Shown here piece by piece: positions 1 to 9,333 of a stretch of 64,000 nt of DNA (position 1 is its first letter; each line of letters starts with the position of its first letter). Origin of the DNA: Pseudomonas sp. SCA2728.1_7. Lineage in GTDB: Bacteria > Pseudomonadota > Gammaproteobacteria > Pseudomonadales > Pseudomonadaceae. Position numbers and translations under genes: made by a program. The DNA lies in NCBI RefSeq assembly GCF_018138145.1, contig NZ_CP073104.1, forward strand, positions 2,356,001 through 2,420,000, written 5' to 3'. Under the pieces are notes generated by a model. That model was not told the DNA's origin, did not search any database, and worked only from the letters and a program-made list of their open reading frames with translations.

Positions 1-1408
1 GCAACACCTGAGCGGTGATGACCTGCAGTTGCGGCCAGTGCGTAGCAACAAACGCCTCACCATGGGCCAACAGCGCCCTGCCCCACCCCAAGCCCATCCG
101 CCCTTCAAGCAGGTAGATCGAGACTTCGGCTTCAAACCCGCGCAGGTCATAACGCACGACGCCGACCGCGCCGTCGTCCGCCTCAGCGATCAACAACAGG
201 CGCTGTGGATTGCGCAAACTCGCCGTCAGCCAGTTCAGGTGCTGCGGCCAGTCGATCACGCCACTGTCCAGCGACCAGCGCCGTACCGTTTCGGCATTAC
301 GTCCATCGAACAGTAACTGCGCATCGTCCAGGGTCGCCGCGCGCACCTTGAGCACCGCACCGGCCAGTGCCACCGCAATTCGCTCGGCACCGCGCCCGTC
401 GACCAGTCGTCGCGAGCGTTCGGCCAGGCTCTGGCGCAAATAACGATTGCCGGTGACAAAGCCGATAGCGTCGCGCAATTGCTCGACACTGACCTGTTCA
501 CGGGCGCCCATGAACACATGCGCGCCTGCTGCCGCCATGACTTCGCCGTTGGCCTGCTGATTGTTCGACACGGCAATACAGATCGTCGGCAGCCCCATCG
601 CCGCCCGCTCCCAACTGGTGCCGCCCCCGGCGCCGATAAACAGATCAGCCTCGGTCATGCGCTGGTAGAAGTCGCTGACAAAACTGTGCAGACGCCAGTT
701 CGGCCGTGTCTCGGACAAGGCCTGCATCTGCGCCCATGCCGGGTTATCGGCGCCAGCGACGAAGTCCACCTGCAACTCGGGAAAATCCGCCAGCGCGAGC
801 ATCGCGTGATGGGTTTGCATCGCGGCATCGAAACCGCCGAAATTGACCAATACCCTTCGCGCCGTGGGTTTGATCTCGATGGCCGGGCAGCGGAATTCTT
901 CGCGCAGCATGGCATAGCGTGGGCCGAGCAAGGTGCGACACCCTGCCGGCAACAGCGGCCGATAATTTTCGTGCAGGCCCGAGAGATTCTGATTGAGCAG
1001 CAGATCGACGCTGTAGCGCCGCGTAGCAAGATCATCCACTGCCGCAATCCGTGGCGCCCACTGTCGAGCAGCCGTTTGCCATTGGTGATCGAGGCCGTAG
1101 TGATCGACGATGACCCAGTCGAATTCGGCGTGCCCCTCGAGCACCGCCGCCAACGCGTCGATGTCGGCCTGCCACGGCAGCATCGATTCGATGGCCTGCT
1201 GTGGGTCTTCCGCGGTATAGCGCTCAGGCAGCGCAAAAGTCTCGAAGCCCTCGGCGCGCAAGGCAGCAAGGCGATGCCCCGGCAGACAGCGGCAGGCAAA
1301 CGCGACGTGGCTGCCCTGCCCGCGCAACACTCGCGCCAGCGTCAGACAGCGGGCAATGTGGCCGCTGCCGATGGTTGGCGAAGCGTCGGCACGAATCAGC
1401 ACTCTCAT
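1..1408 (-). CDS. pseG: PseG hydrolase fused to a GNAT (PseH-like) acetyltransferase, 3' end outside window
   Basis: Pseudaminic acid pathway. The PseG part removes UDP from UDP-2,4-diacetamido-2,4,6-trideoxy-altrose. The N-terminus has the family motif GSGHIARC with the catalytic-type His at residue 17, and a GAGGGTSWERAAMGLP nucleotide-binding loop follows near residue 240. From about residue 355 a second domain begins (VRAATLDDAQLLFDGRN) that ends with a GNAT-like acetyl-CoA loop (RMGLGWGRALL). This suggests the PseH step (4-amino N-acetylation) is fused on, whereas the Campylobacter enzymes are separate. 469 codons lie in the window and the frame stays open to base 2, so the gene is cut by the edge. 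The ATG overlaps the pseF stop by 4 bases. The family is clear; the acetyl acceptor is inferred. Confidence 0.9.
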   Translation of the reverse strand, partial: MRVLIRADASPTIGSGHIARCLTLARVLRGQGSHVAFACRCLPGHRLAALRAEGFETFALPERYTAEDPQQAIESMLPWQADIDALAAVLEGHAEFDWVIVDHYGLDHQWQTAARQWAPRIAAVDDLATRRYSVDLLLNQNLSGLHENYRPLLPAGCRTLLGPRYAMLREEFRCPAIEIKPTARRVLVNFGGFDAAMQTHHAMLALADFPELQVDFVAGADNPAWAQMQALSETRPNWRLHSFVSDFYQRMTEADLFIGAGGGTSWERAAMGLPTICIAVSNNQQANGEVMAAAGAHVFMGAREQVSVEQLRDAIGFVTGNRYLRQSLAERSRRLVDGRGAERIAVALAGAVLKVRAATLDDAQLLFDGRNAETVRRWSLDSGVIDWPQHLNWLTASLRNPQRLLLIAEADDGAVGVVRYDLRGFEAEVSIYLLEGRMGLGWGRALLAHGEAFVATHWPQLQVITAQVL

Positions 1409-2100
1409 TGCAGCTCTCCACCGGCCTTGAGCGCGGCGTACAGGTATTCGGCGCGTTTCCAGTCTTCAAGGGTGTCGATGTCCTGCACCAGATGTCGGGG
1501 CAGAATCACCGGCAGACTGGCTGGCGAATAGAGCACTTCGCCACGCAACCATGCGTCACTGCGCCCCCAGTAAAACTGGCCGGCGTCCTGAAACGCTTCG
1601 GGCAGATCCTGCGAACGGGTGTTGCGAAATTCGGGATACAACGCCGTCAAGGCGCCCTGCGCATCCAGCGTCAGTGCGCGCTGCACCGGAAAACCAAAAC
1701 CGCACACGGAGAACGTGAATGACTTGTCTGGACGTTGCTCCAGCAACTCGATGCCCTGGCGCAGATAACGTGCCTGCAACAGCGGCGCCGTGGCATACAC
1801 ACAACAGGCGTAATCAAAGCCAGGCAATTGCTGCAGGGCGTGCACGATCACCGCTGCGGTACCGGTGAAATCATCGGCCAGCGCCGCCGGGCGCATAAAC
1901 GGCACCTGCGCACCGTGCGCTCGCGCAACGTCGGCAATCTCGGCATCGTCGGTGCTGACCACCACCTGATCGAACAACCCGGAGTCGAGCGCGGTGCGAA
2001 TCGAACGGACAATCATCGGCACACCGTCAAACAGCGCAAGATTCTTGCGCGGGATGCGTTTGCTGCCGCCACGGGCCGGGATGATTGCGACGTTGCTCAA
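1405..2100 (-). CDS. pseF: Pseudaminic acid cytidylyltransferase PseF
   Basis: Activates pseudaminic acid with CTP to CMP-pseudaminic acid, the donor for flagellin glycosylation, in the cytoplasm. The N-terminus VAIIPARGGSKRIPRKN is the signature of the CMP-NeuA/PseF nucleotidyltransferases, followed by VVVSTDD. I chose the TTG at 2100 (protein starting SNVAIIPARGG, 231 residues). It sits in a TTGA overlap with the stop of the upstream methyltransferase, and known PseF proteins begin at this point. An earlier TTG at 2124 would add eight residues. It overlaps pseG by 4 bases, so it is translationally coupled within the pse operon. Confidence 0.9.
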   Translation of the reverse strand: MSNVAIIPARGGSKRIPRKNLALFDGVPMIVRSIRTALDSGLFDQVVVSTDDAEIADVARAHGAQVPFMRPAALADDFTGTAAVIVHALQQLPGFDYACCVYATAPLLQARYLRQGIELLEQRPDKSFTFSVCGFGFPVQRALTLDAQGALTALYPEFRNTRSQDLPEAFQDAGQFYWGRSDAWLRGEVLYSPASLPVILPRHLVQDIDTLEDWKRAEYLYAALKAGGELQ

Positions 2101-2717
2101 GGGCGTTTTTCCAGCAGGAACCAAGTGATGTCGTCCGCCGGGAATTGCGGATCGCGGTGATAGACGAAACCATAATCGAGCAGGTGCAGATCGGCATAGC
2201 GATCGAGCATCTCGCCAGCGAAATCGCGTTTGAACAGCTTGCCGCTGTTGCCGCGATAAGGCACTTCCACCGGTGCCGGGTTGTAGTACTCGGCGATCAG
2301 AATGTAACGCCGGCTCAGCGCATACAACTGCGCGTACGCAGTCGCCAGCAACTCCGGCGCCAGATGAATCAGCACGCCTTTGCTCAGGCTCAAATCGTAG
2401 GTTCGCTCGCGGGGAAAGTCGAACAGCGAACCCTGCCAGATCTGCGCAATGCCCAGCGCCCGGGCCTGAGCGCAGGCGCTTTCATTGATCTCGACGCCGA
2501 ACAGTTCACTTTGCGGCAACAGTTGATGCAACGCTTGCAGGTTGTTACCGGCATTGGTGCCCAGTTCCACCACGCTGTCGATGCGCCCGGCGCGACTCAG
2601 GGCCTTGGCGAACATCGCCAGACTGGCGGCCACCAGCGGCTGACCGATATTGCGCTCAACGTATTGGTTACCGAAATCGCCCTGCCAGAATTTTTCCTGC
2701 TCACTCAGATCACGCAT
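2097..2717 (-). CDS. Pseudaminic acid biosynthesis-associated methylase
   Basis: SAM-dependent methyltransferase of 206 residues. It carries a class I SAM-binding loop (VVELGTNAGNNL, about residues 49-60) and the acidic second strand LFGVEINESA. The C-terminus DDITWFLLEKRP and its place between pseC and pseF match the small methylase that travels with pseudaminic acid genes in many flagellated bacteria. Its substrate is not established, but a sugar intermediate or the finished nonulosonate is likely. The ATG start is clear. The gene lies 31 bases after pseC and overlaps the TTG start of pseF. Confidence 0.82.
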   Translation of the reverse strand: MRDLSEQEKFWQGDFGNQYVERNIGQPLVAASLAMFAKALSRAGRIDSVVELGTNAGNNLQALHQLLPQSELFGVEINESACAQARALGIAQIWQGSLFDFPRERTYDLSLSKGVLIHLAPELLATAYAQLYALSRRYILIAEYYNPAPVEVPYRGNSGKLFKRDFAGEMLDRYADLHLLDYGFVYHRDPQFPADDITWFLLEKRP

Positions 2718-2748
2718 TGCAGATACCCATCCATCGCCGCAGCGGCAA

Positions 2749-3906
2749 TTATTCGGTCAGCCGACGCAATTGCTCGACCACGTAATCCTGTTGTTCATCG
2801 CTCAGCAGCGGGAACATCGGCAGGCTGATCGCCTCAGCGTAATAACGCTCGGCTTCGGGAAAGTCGCCCTCGGCGAAGCCCAGGTCGCGATAGTACGGCT
2901 GCAGATGCACGGGAATATAGTGCAGGTTCACGCCGATGCCCGCCGCGCGCAAGCCTTCGAAGACCTGCCGGTGACAGAGACTGATGCGATCAGTCTGCAA
3001 GCGAATCACGTACAGGTGCCAAGCTGATTCTGCCTCCGGCTGAAGGCTGGGCAACGTCACTGGCAAGTACGCCAGCAAGCGTTCGTAGCGTGCCGCCAGT
3101 TCGCGGCGACGGGCGATGAAATCGTCCAGTTTGCCGAGTTGCGACAGGCCCAACGCCGCCTGCAAATCAGTGATGCGGTAATTGAAGCCCAGCTCGATCT
3201 GCTGGTAATACCACGGGCCGTGGCTCGGCTCGGTCATCTGCTGCGCATCACGGGTCATGCCATGGCTGCGCAAACGCTGCAGGCGCTCAGCCAGTTGCGG
3301 GCGATTGGTCAACACCATGCCGCCTTCAGCGCTGGTGATGATCTTCACCGGGTGAAAGCTGAACACCGTCATCGCCGCAAACTCGCCGCACCCCACCGGA
3401 CGTCCCGCGTACGACGCACCGACCGCGTGAGAAGCATCTTCGATCACGGTGAAGTTGTAGCGCTCGGCCAGTTGCGCAATGCGGCGCATGTCGCAGCTCT
3501 GCCCGGAGAACGCCACCGCCACCAGCACTTTCGGCAGGTTGCCGTCCTGTTCGGCCTGATCGAGTTTCGCTTCTAGGGCGAAGGCATCGAGGTTCCAGGT
3601 CAGCGGATCGATATCGACGAAATCGACCTCGGCGCCGCAATAACGCCCGCAATTGGCCGAGGCGAGAAAGGTGTTCGGCGTTGTCCACAAACGATCGCCC
3701 GGCCCCAGGCCCGCGGCCAGGCAGGCGATGTGCAGCGCCGCCGTGGCGTTGCACACCGCGACGGCGAAGTCCGCCTGGCACCGTTCGGCCATCGCTTGCT
3801 CGAAGCGCTCGATGGTCGGCCCTTGGGTCAGCCAGTCTGATTGCAGCACCTCGACAACCGCATCGATGTCTGCCTGATCGAGGCTTTGCCGACCGTAGGG
3901 AATCAT
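2749..3906 (-). CDS. pseC: PseC aminotransferase (UDP-4-amino-4,6-dideoxy-N-acetyl-altrosamine forming)
   Basis: PLP-dependent DegT/DnrJ/EryC1/StrS aminotransferase, 385 residues, that puts the amino group on C4 of the 4-keto sugar made by PseB, using glutamate. Visible signatures are MIPYGRQSLDQADIDAV at the start, VIEDASHAVG (PLP phosphate and ring contacts) and SFHPVKIITSAEGGM, which holds the Schiff-base lysine in the form typical of PseC. The ATG overlaps the end of pseB in an ATGA, giving the order pseB-pseC. This is the second step of the pseudaminic acid pathway. Confidence 0.94.
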   Translation of the reverse strand: MIPYGRQSLDQADIDAVVEVLQSDWLTQGPTIERFEQAMAERCQADFAVAVCNATAALHIACLAAGLGPGDRLWTTPNTFLASANCGRYCGAEVDFVDIDPLTWNLDAFALEAKLDQAEQDGNLPKVLVAVAFSGQSCDMRRIAQLAERYNFTVIEDASHAVGASYAGRPVGCGEFAAMTVFSFHPVKIITSAEGGMVLTNRPQLAERLQRLRSHGMTRDAQQMTEPSHGPWYYQQIELGFNYRITDLQAALGLSQLGKLDDFIARRRELAARYERLLAYLPVTLPSLQPEAESAWHLYVIRLQTDRISLCHRQVFEGLRAAGIGVNLHYIPVHLQPYYRDLGFAEGDFPEAERYYAEAISLPMFPLLSDEQQDYVVEQLRRLTE

Positions 3907-4904
3907 ACCGAGAGCTTCGCGTGCAGGTCAGTGATCTGTCCGACCGAGAGGAAGTGCGGGTTGGTGTCGGAGCGGTACTCGAAATCCTCGCTCACGGCAC
4001 GCCCCTGCTCGCCAAGATTGTCGACGGCAAAATCGACATCGACGCTGGTAAAGCGGATCGATGGCTGGATGGTGTAGTGATCCTCAAACTCAAGGGTCAT
4101 CCGCGCATCGTCCAGCGGCACCATCAATTCATGCAGCTTCTCGCCGGGACGAATGCCGACGTTCTTGTGCGGCAGATGCTCGGCCATGCCCCGCGCCAGA
4201 TCGACGATGCGGATCGACGGAATTTTCGGCACGAACACTTCACCACCGTGCATGCGCGCGAAGCTGTCGAGGACAAACTGTACGCCATGGTCGAGGGTGA
4301 TCCAGAACCGCGTCATGCGCTCGTCGGTGATCGGCAACTCCGTAGCGCCGTCGGTAATCAGCTTGCTGAAGAACGGCACCACCGAGCCACGCGAGCCCGC
4401 CACGTTGCCGTAGCGCACCACGGCAAAACGGGTTTGCTGCTCGCCGGCAATGTTGTTGGCGGCGACGAACAACTTGTCCGAGAGCAACTTGGTCGCGCCG
4501 TACAGGTTGATCGGGCTGGCCGCCTTGTCGGTCGACAGTGCCACGACTTTCTTCACGCCGTTGTCGATGGCGGCGGCAATGATGTTTTCCGCGCCGTTGA
4601 CGTTGGTACGGATGCATTCAGTCGGGTTGTATTCCGCTGCCGGCACCTGCTTCAACGCGGCGGCATGCACCACGTAGTCAATCCCGCGCATGGCCTGCCG
4701 CAGGCGATCAGCATCGCGCACGTCACCGATGAAGTAACGCATGCACGGCGCATTGAACGTCTGCTGCATCTCGTACTGTTTCAGCTCGTCACGGGAGAAC
4801 ACCACCACGCGTTTGGGCTGGTATTGCTCCAGCAGTCGGGCGATGAATTTGCGCCCGAACGAGCCGGTGCCGCCGGAGATGAAAATCGATTTACCGTTGA
4901 ACAT
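3903..4904 (-). CDS. pseB: PseB UDP-GlcNAc 4,6-dehydratase (inverting)
   Basis: First step of pseudaminic acid synthesis: dehydration and C5 inversion of UDP-GlcNAc, in the cytoplasm with NADP. It is 333 residues, the usual length. The Rossmann loop ISGGTGSFGRKF is at residues 9-20. The extended-SDR catalytic YGATK follows near residue 135, and the family-typical VVRYGNVAGSRGSV and PGEKLHE motifs are present. It starts 30 bases after the giant glycosyltransferase upstream and overlaps pseC by 4 bases. It is therefore the first gene of the pse block inside the longer glycan operon. Confidence 0.95.
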   Translation of the reverse strand: MFNGKSIFISGGTGSFGRKFIARLLEQYQPKRVVVFSRDELKQYEMQQTFNAPCMRYFIGDVRDADRLRQAMRGIDYVVHAAALKQVPAAEYNPTECIRTNVNGAENIIAAAIDNGVKKVVALSTDKAASPINLYGATKLLSDKLFVAANNIAGEQQTRFAVVRYGNVAGSRGSVVPFFSKLITDGATELPITDERMTRFWITLDHGVQFVLDSFARMHGGEVFVPKIPSIRIVDLARGMAEHLPHKNVGIRPGEKLHELMVPLDDARMTLEFEDHYTIQPSIRFTSVDVDFAVDNLGEQGRAVSEDFEYRSDTNPHFLSVGQITDLHAKLSV

Positions 4905-4934
4905 GTCTGAATTCCTGTGTCCTGTTCGCCACGC

Positions 4935-7859
4935 TTAGCCGAGCAATTGCGCCCAATTGATCGGGGCACTTTCGCCCAGGGTAAAACCTTTGCCGGTCAG
5001 CGCCAGGTTGGCGTTGTACGCCGGATCCTGGGCAAAAGCCGCGCTCCACTTCTCACGCAATGCAGCCAATGCTTCAGGGGTTTGCGGCAACTCGCCGGTG
5101 TGCAACACCTGCACCAGCGGCGTCCACACGGTGAGGTAACCGGCCTGCCCGGCCTTGAGACACAGATCAACGTCACTGAAGCCGTCGGCGAAGGTCACTT
5201 CGTCCAGGCCACCCAGTGCGTTGAACAATTCTTTGCGCACCATCAGGCACACCCTCGACACCGCCGAATAGTTCTGCTCGACCGTCAGGCGCTGCATGTA
5301 ACCCGCGTTAGTGTGTTTCTCGCCGATGAAGGCCGAAGCCACCCCGTCGTTCAGCCCGAGAATCAAACCTGCCTGGGCGATCTTGCCGTCGCGGTCCACC
5401 AGTTTGGCACCAACGATGCCGACCTCAGGACGCTGCGCGTGATTGAGCAACGACTCGATCCAGTTCGGGTTGACCACTTCACTGTCGGTGGCCAGCAGCA
5501 CCAGATATTCGCCCTGCGCCTCTTGGCTGGCCGCGTTGTACAGCGCCACTGGGTCAAGCGGACGATCAGCATGCAGCACCCGCACTTTGGCGTTATGCAG
5601 CGTTCCCAGCCAGTCATTGATCTCGGCCGACTGATTCGGGTTGACCGCCACCAGCAACTCATAGCGGGTGTAACGGGTTCTGAGCAGCACGCCATCCAGG
5701 CAACGTTGCAATGCGCCAAGATCGTCGCCAGCGGGCACGATCACCGAGACCAGCGGCCGCTCGACATGGCGATAGTCGATCTGCCAGGTGCCAGGCTGCG
5801 TCGAGGTGACTTGAGCCTTGTAACCACGATTGCCCAAGTGCCGCAGCAGCGCCTGACGCTCGTGAGGATTTTCTGCCAGCTCCGGCGCCCGGGTAATCAG
5901 CAATGGTTCATCGAGATGGGCGAGGCCATCGAGGCCGCTCTGCTCGATGATGCGCAGCAGCACATCCAGTTCCAGCGCCTTGCTGAAATCGGCCTGATAA
6001 CCGCCGAGCCCCGTCAGCACTTCACGACGAATCAACCAGTGCCGGGCCATCAGTGACGGAACGCTCTGCAGCAGATCGAGGTTGAAGCCCGGGCGGAACA
6101 TATCCACCAGCGCACCATTTTCCTGGCGCTGGATCTCATCCGTGGCAACCGCACGCACACCCGGCGCAGCCATCAGTTCGAGACTGGCCCGCAGCAGGCC
6201 GGCAGCCGTGAACTCTTCACCCGCCTCAGCCAGCAGCAGCCAGTCGCTGGTCGACTGATTAACGCTCTGGTTGAGCTTGTCGACGAAGTTGCTTTGGGTC
6301 ACGCGCACAAAGTGCAGGGTATTTTGTGCAGTGGTTGCCGCCGGCGGTTCGCCCGTGGTGAAGACCACAACCTTGAAGGCTTTGCTGTGACCTTCAAGCA
6401 AGCTGTCCAGGGTGATCTGCAACTTGTCGATGTCGTTGTCCAGATCGAGCAGGAAAATGCCGAACTGCGGACCACCGGCATTGTCTGCCAGGTGACCGGC
6501 AATCGCCGCGGCCTGCTCGGTATCCGGCTCACGTGCAGCGAGCCACTCGAGCAGTCGGCCGGTGAGCATCTTGGCGAATGTCGGCTGATGACCTTCGAGC
6601 AACACCGTGTCCAGACGCGCGACCCAGTCGCGCAGGACGGGCACGTCGTCTTCCTCGTCCAGCGGTTGCAATTGCGCGATCAGTTGCTTGATCACCGCGC
6701 GATTGAACACGTTGGCGTCGTGCGCCTGCCACAAGCGGTCAAGCACGCTTTGCGGGGTGTCATTGTTGCGTGCCAGCATCAGGCTCTGCTGGCGAGCCCA
6801 GATACCTTCCAGTTCCTGGAGCTGAACGCGTCCGGCAGGCATCGCGTGCAACAGAAACTCGAATTGCGTCAGTTGATCGAAAAACACCTGATTGTAGAAC
6901 GGCATTTCCACGTATTGCTTCGGACCGAACCGACGCTGCGGGTCCGTCGCGATATCGACCCAGGTCGACTCGAAAATCAACTCGGCGGTGAGTGCCCGAT
7001 AGTTCTTCAGGCTGTCGGCCAGCGTGGCAAAACTCTTCAGAGCAAACTGTTTGCCCTGCTGTGGATCCTGATGCTGGAGCTGGGTCGGCAACCCTGCGAG
7101 GAATTCGGCAAACGCTTCACGTCCGGCCACGCTCTTGGCGTCCATATAGGCCAGCGTGTGATAAATCTCGGTGTTGTGATCGGACTGGCCATAGTTGATT
7201 TCGCGCACGACATAAGGAATCGGCAGAATCCGCACCTTGCCCCGGGCCAGCATGTAAAAGGTGTGACCGACTTCCTGCCACTGGAAGATCGTGTCTTGCG
7301 GCATGGCTGCGTACCAGTCGCGCAAGATCGCCGTACGCTGCACGGCATAGAACGGCGGCAGGTACTGATGCATGTAATCGAGCAGACGCTCCTCGGCCTG
7401 ATCGGCGGAGTAGTCTTCGCAGACTTTCTTGTCCCGCCGGAAGTAATTGACGCTGTTGGCGAATGCCAGATACATCAGGCTGTAGCCGTGGCACAGGCTG
7501 TAATCGGGGTTGGCCTCCATGAATGCCACGGCTTCGTGCAGGGCATCATGCACCAGGAAGTCGTCGTCGGCGGCAAACACCATGTAAGGCGTTTGCAGCT
7601 GCTCGACACCGTAAGCCAGCTTGGCGCGAATCCCCCAGTAGCCGAACTGCGGCAAGTGCTGATAATCCACGTGGGTGAATTCGGCAGGGATGCCCGTCAG
7701 CGCCACCGCCGACGAATCCAGCACCAGAATCCTGCACGGCAAACTGCTGTAGAAGCGAATGGCTCTACGCAAAAACGCCGGGCGTTCGTGGGAGATCAGC
7801 ACGACGGTCAACTGTTCGTTGAGTGCCAGATCGGTTCCTGAAGTGTTCTTGCCTTGCAT
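4935..7859 (-). CDS. Giant two-part glycosyltransferase of the flagellar glycan operon (974 aa)
   Basis: The N-terminal third (VVLISHERPAFLRRAIRFY, then FAADDDFLV, a metal-binding acidic motif) resembles the TIGR00180-type glycosyltransferase domain. The C-terminal part is a GT-A / family-2-like domain (PLVSVIVPAGDDLGALQRC, VVNPNWIESLLNHAQRPEVG, FSDVDLCLKAGQAGY). Start chosen at ATG 7859 (MQGKNTSGTD) because upstream residues look non-coding. The last 250 residues closely match the end of the other giant transferase at 14320-17913, so the two share a duplicated module. It probably transfers one or more sugars to flagellin or to the first sugar. Acceptor and donor cannot be read from sequence. 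Confidence 0.85.
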   Translation of the reverse strand: MQGKNTSGTDLALNEQLTVVLISHERPAFLRRAIRFYSSLPCRILVLDSSAVALTGIPAEFTHVDYQHLPQFGYWGIRAKLAYGVEQLQTPYMVFAADDDFLVHDALHEAVAFMEANPDYSLCHGYSLMYLAFANSVNYFRRDKKVCEDYSADQAEERLLDYMHQYLPPFYAVQRTAILRDWYAAMPQDTIFQWQEVGHTFYMLARGKVRILPIPYVVREINYGQSDHNTEIYHTLAYMDAKSVAGREAFAEFLAGLPTQLQHQDPQQGKQFALKSFATLADSLKNYRALTAELIFESTWVDIATDPQRRFGPKQYVEMPFYNQVFFDQLTQFEFLLHAMPAGRVQLQELEGIWARQQSLMLARNNDTPQSVLDRLWQAHDANVFNRAVIKQLIAQLQPLDEEDDVPVLRDWVARLDTVLLEGHQPTFAKMLTGRLLEWLAAREPDTEQAAAIAGHLADNAGGPQFGIFLLDLDNDIDKLQITLDSLLEGHSKAFKVVVFTTGEPPAATTAQNTLHFVRVTQSNFVDKLNQSVNQSTSDWLLLAEAGEEFTAAGLLRASLELMAAPGVRAVATDEIQRQENGALVDMFRPGFNLDLLQSVPSLMARHWLIRREVLTGLGGYQADFSKALELDVLLRIIEQSGLDGLAHLDEPLLITRAPELAENPHERQALLRHLGNRGYKAQVTSTQPGTWQIDYRHVERPLVSVIVPAGDDLGALQRCLDGVLLRTRYTRYELLVAVNPNQSAEINDWLGTLHNAKVRVLHADRPLDPVALYNAASQEAQGEYLVLLATDSEVVNPNWIESLLNHAQRPEVGIVGAKLVDRDGKIAQAGLILGLNDGVASAFIGEKHTNAGYMQRLTVEQNYSAVSRVCLMVRKELFNALGGLDEVTFADGFSDVDLCLKAGQAGYLTVWTPLVQVLHTGELPQTPEALAALREKWSAAFAQDPAYNANLALTGKGFTLGESAPINWAQLLG

Positions 7860-7909
7860 ATATTCCCCACAAACGGCGCGTCGCCGAAAACTCATCGTTG
7901 TTGTGTCGA

Positions 7910-8638
7910 TTAACGCACGCGACGCAGATAACCATCCGGCGCGACTGTGATCAGCAATTTGCTGTGAATCGCCTGATCGATCTCGAAATCGCGATTCTCT
8001 TCCAGGTAAGCCCACACCGCGGTTTTCGGGTTGTCACCCTTGCCCCACGGACGATCCGGGAACGCATCGGCCGGCATGTCTTCGACCACGGTGTCCATGA
8101 CCACGCAATAGCTGTCCACCGAAACCAAAGGTGCATACAGACGCAGTTCTTCGAGGACATGCTCGTGGGTGTGGTTGGAGTCCAGCACCACCAGCACTTT
8201 TTTGCCCTGCACGCGCTCGCGCACCTGATCGACGATGGCGTTATCGATGCTCGAACCCTGGATCATGCTGATGCGTTTGAACATCGGGTGCGCTTCGATG
8301 GCTTCGCGGTTGTGCTCGCGAATATCGATGTCGATGCCCAGTACTTCGCCATGCCCGATCAGTTCCAGGATCGAGGCGTAGAACACCAGCGAACCGCCGT
8401 GCGCGATACCCGTCTCGACGATCACGTCCGGACGCAGGTTCCAGATGATTTCCTGCATCGCGACCATGTCCTGCGGGAACTGAATGATCGGCCGGCCCAT
8501 CCAGCTGAAGTTGTACGTGTACTTGTGCTTGGCCGTGGTGCCGACCCAGTCCAGAGACTCGGTCTGCAAGGCCTTGTCTTTCTGCAGGCCTTCGATGTTG
8601 GCTTTTACTTCTTCGCGAAACTGTTCATGCGGATTCAT
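7910..8638 (-). CDS. CmcI-like (cephalosporin hydroxylase family) SAM methyltransferase
   Basis: 242 residues. The strand/loop VIVETGIAHGGSLVFYASIL (about residues 80-99), the acidic VLGIDIDIR and the VLDSNHTHEHVLEEL segment are the marks of the CmcI / rhamnosyl O-methyltransferase family. Despite the 'cephalosporin hydroxylase' name, these are SAM- and metal-dependent O-methyltransferases. In this operon it most likely O-methylates a hydroxyl of the CDP-derived sugar or of the transferred glycan. It lies between the acyltransferase gene (29 bases) and the giant glycosyltransferase (50 bases), all in one direction. The role is inferred from context. Confidence 0.8.
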   Translation of the reverse strand: MNPHEQFREEVKANIEGLQKDKALQTESLDWVGTTAKHKYTYNFSWMGRPIIQFPQDMVAMQEIIWNLRPDVIVETGIAHGGSLVFYASILELIGHGEVLGIDIDIREHNREAIEAHPMFKRISMIQGSSIDNAIVDQVRERVQGKKVLVVLDSNHTHEHVLEELRLYAPLVSVDSYCVVMDTVVEDMPADAFPDRPWGKGDNPKTAVWAYLEENRDFEIDQAIHSKLLITVAPDGYLRRVR

Positions 8639-8667
8639 TGCAACTCTCCAAAAATTCGGGAAACGGC

Positions 8668-9333
8668 CTACCTGAACACCCTGGCATCCGGGTAAGGCAC
8701 TGCATTGGTCTTGATGATCCTGGCGGGATTGCCCACCACGACCGAAAAATCCGGAACATCTTTGGTCACTACCGCACCGGCACCGATGGTTACCCAGCGA
8801 CCGATGCGCAGGCGCGGCAGGATCGTGGCGTTGGTGCCGATAAAGGTCCCGTCGCCGATTTCCACGCAACCGGCGATACACACACCCGGCGCCATGAACA
8901 CCGAGTGGCCGATCTGCCCTTCATGCCCCACGACACTGCCGGCGCTGATGCTGGTGTTGTCGCCCAGTGTCACTTCAGCCTGCATCAGCACGCCTTCCTG
9001 CAGATAACTGCCCTGCCCCATGCGGATCATGCTCAGGTCGATCCCCGGATGAACGAACTGACCGAGGCGCGCACCGGCATCCACCAGCTGACAGGTGGTT
9101 TCGTAGCGTAACCGGGTACTGCCAGTGATCAGATTGACGAAGCGCACATCCTCGCCATTGAGCTCGCCGACAAGTTCGCAACCACCGAGCACCGGCACCC
9201 CATGAAACAGCGTGCCGTGCTTGCGCGGATCGTTGTCGAGGAAGGCGAATTCGACGTTCGGCGAGCTGCGCTTGACGGCGTGCAGCATGCGCACCGCTTC
9301 CGGGTTGGCGGCCCCCAGCAGATACAGCTTCAC
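8668..9333 (-). CDS. NeuD/PglD-type sugar N-acyltransferase (left-handed beta-helix)
   Basis: 221 residues. A Rossmann-like N-terminal domain (MKLYLLGAANPEAVRML) binds the nucleotide sugar. The hexapeptide-repeat domain shows as ISAGSVVGHEGQIGHSV, GTFIGTNATILPRLRIG and ITVGAGAVV-like turns, and the end VVGNPARIIK is typical. Such enzymes acylate the amino group just installed by a DegT-family aminotransferase. That gene lies directly upstream here, with a 4-base overlap, so 4-N or 3-N acylation of a CDP-amino-dideoxy sugar is the natural reading. Acetyl or a longer acyl donor cannot be told from sequence. Confidence 0.85.
   Translation of the reverse strand: MKLYLLGAANPEAVRMLHAVKRSSPNVEFAFLDNDPRKHGTLFHGVPVLGGCELVGELNGEDVRFVNLITGSTRLRYETTCQLVDAGARLGQFVHPGIDLSMIRMGQGSYLQEGVLMQAEVTLGDNTSISAGSVVGHEGQIGHSVFMAPGVCIAGCVEIGDGTFIGTNATILPRLRIGRWVTIGAGAVVTKDVPDFSVVVGNPARIIKTNAVPYPDARVFR

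Noticed and set aside
6294..7841. 515-codon plus-strand open frame opposite the 974-residue glycosyltransferase
   Set aside because: It is antisense to a supported gene, with no motif or ribosome site.
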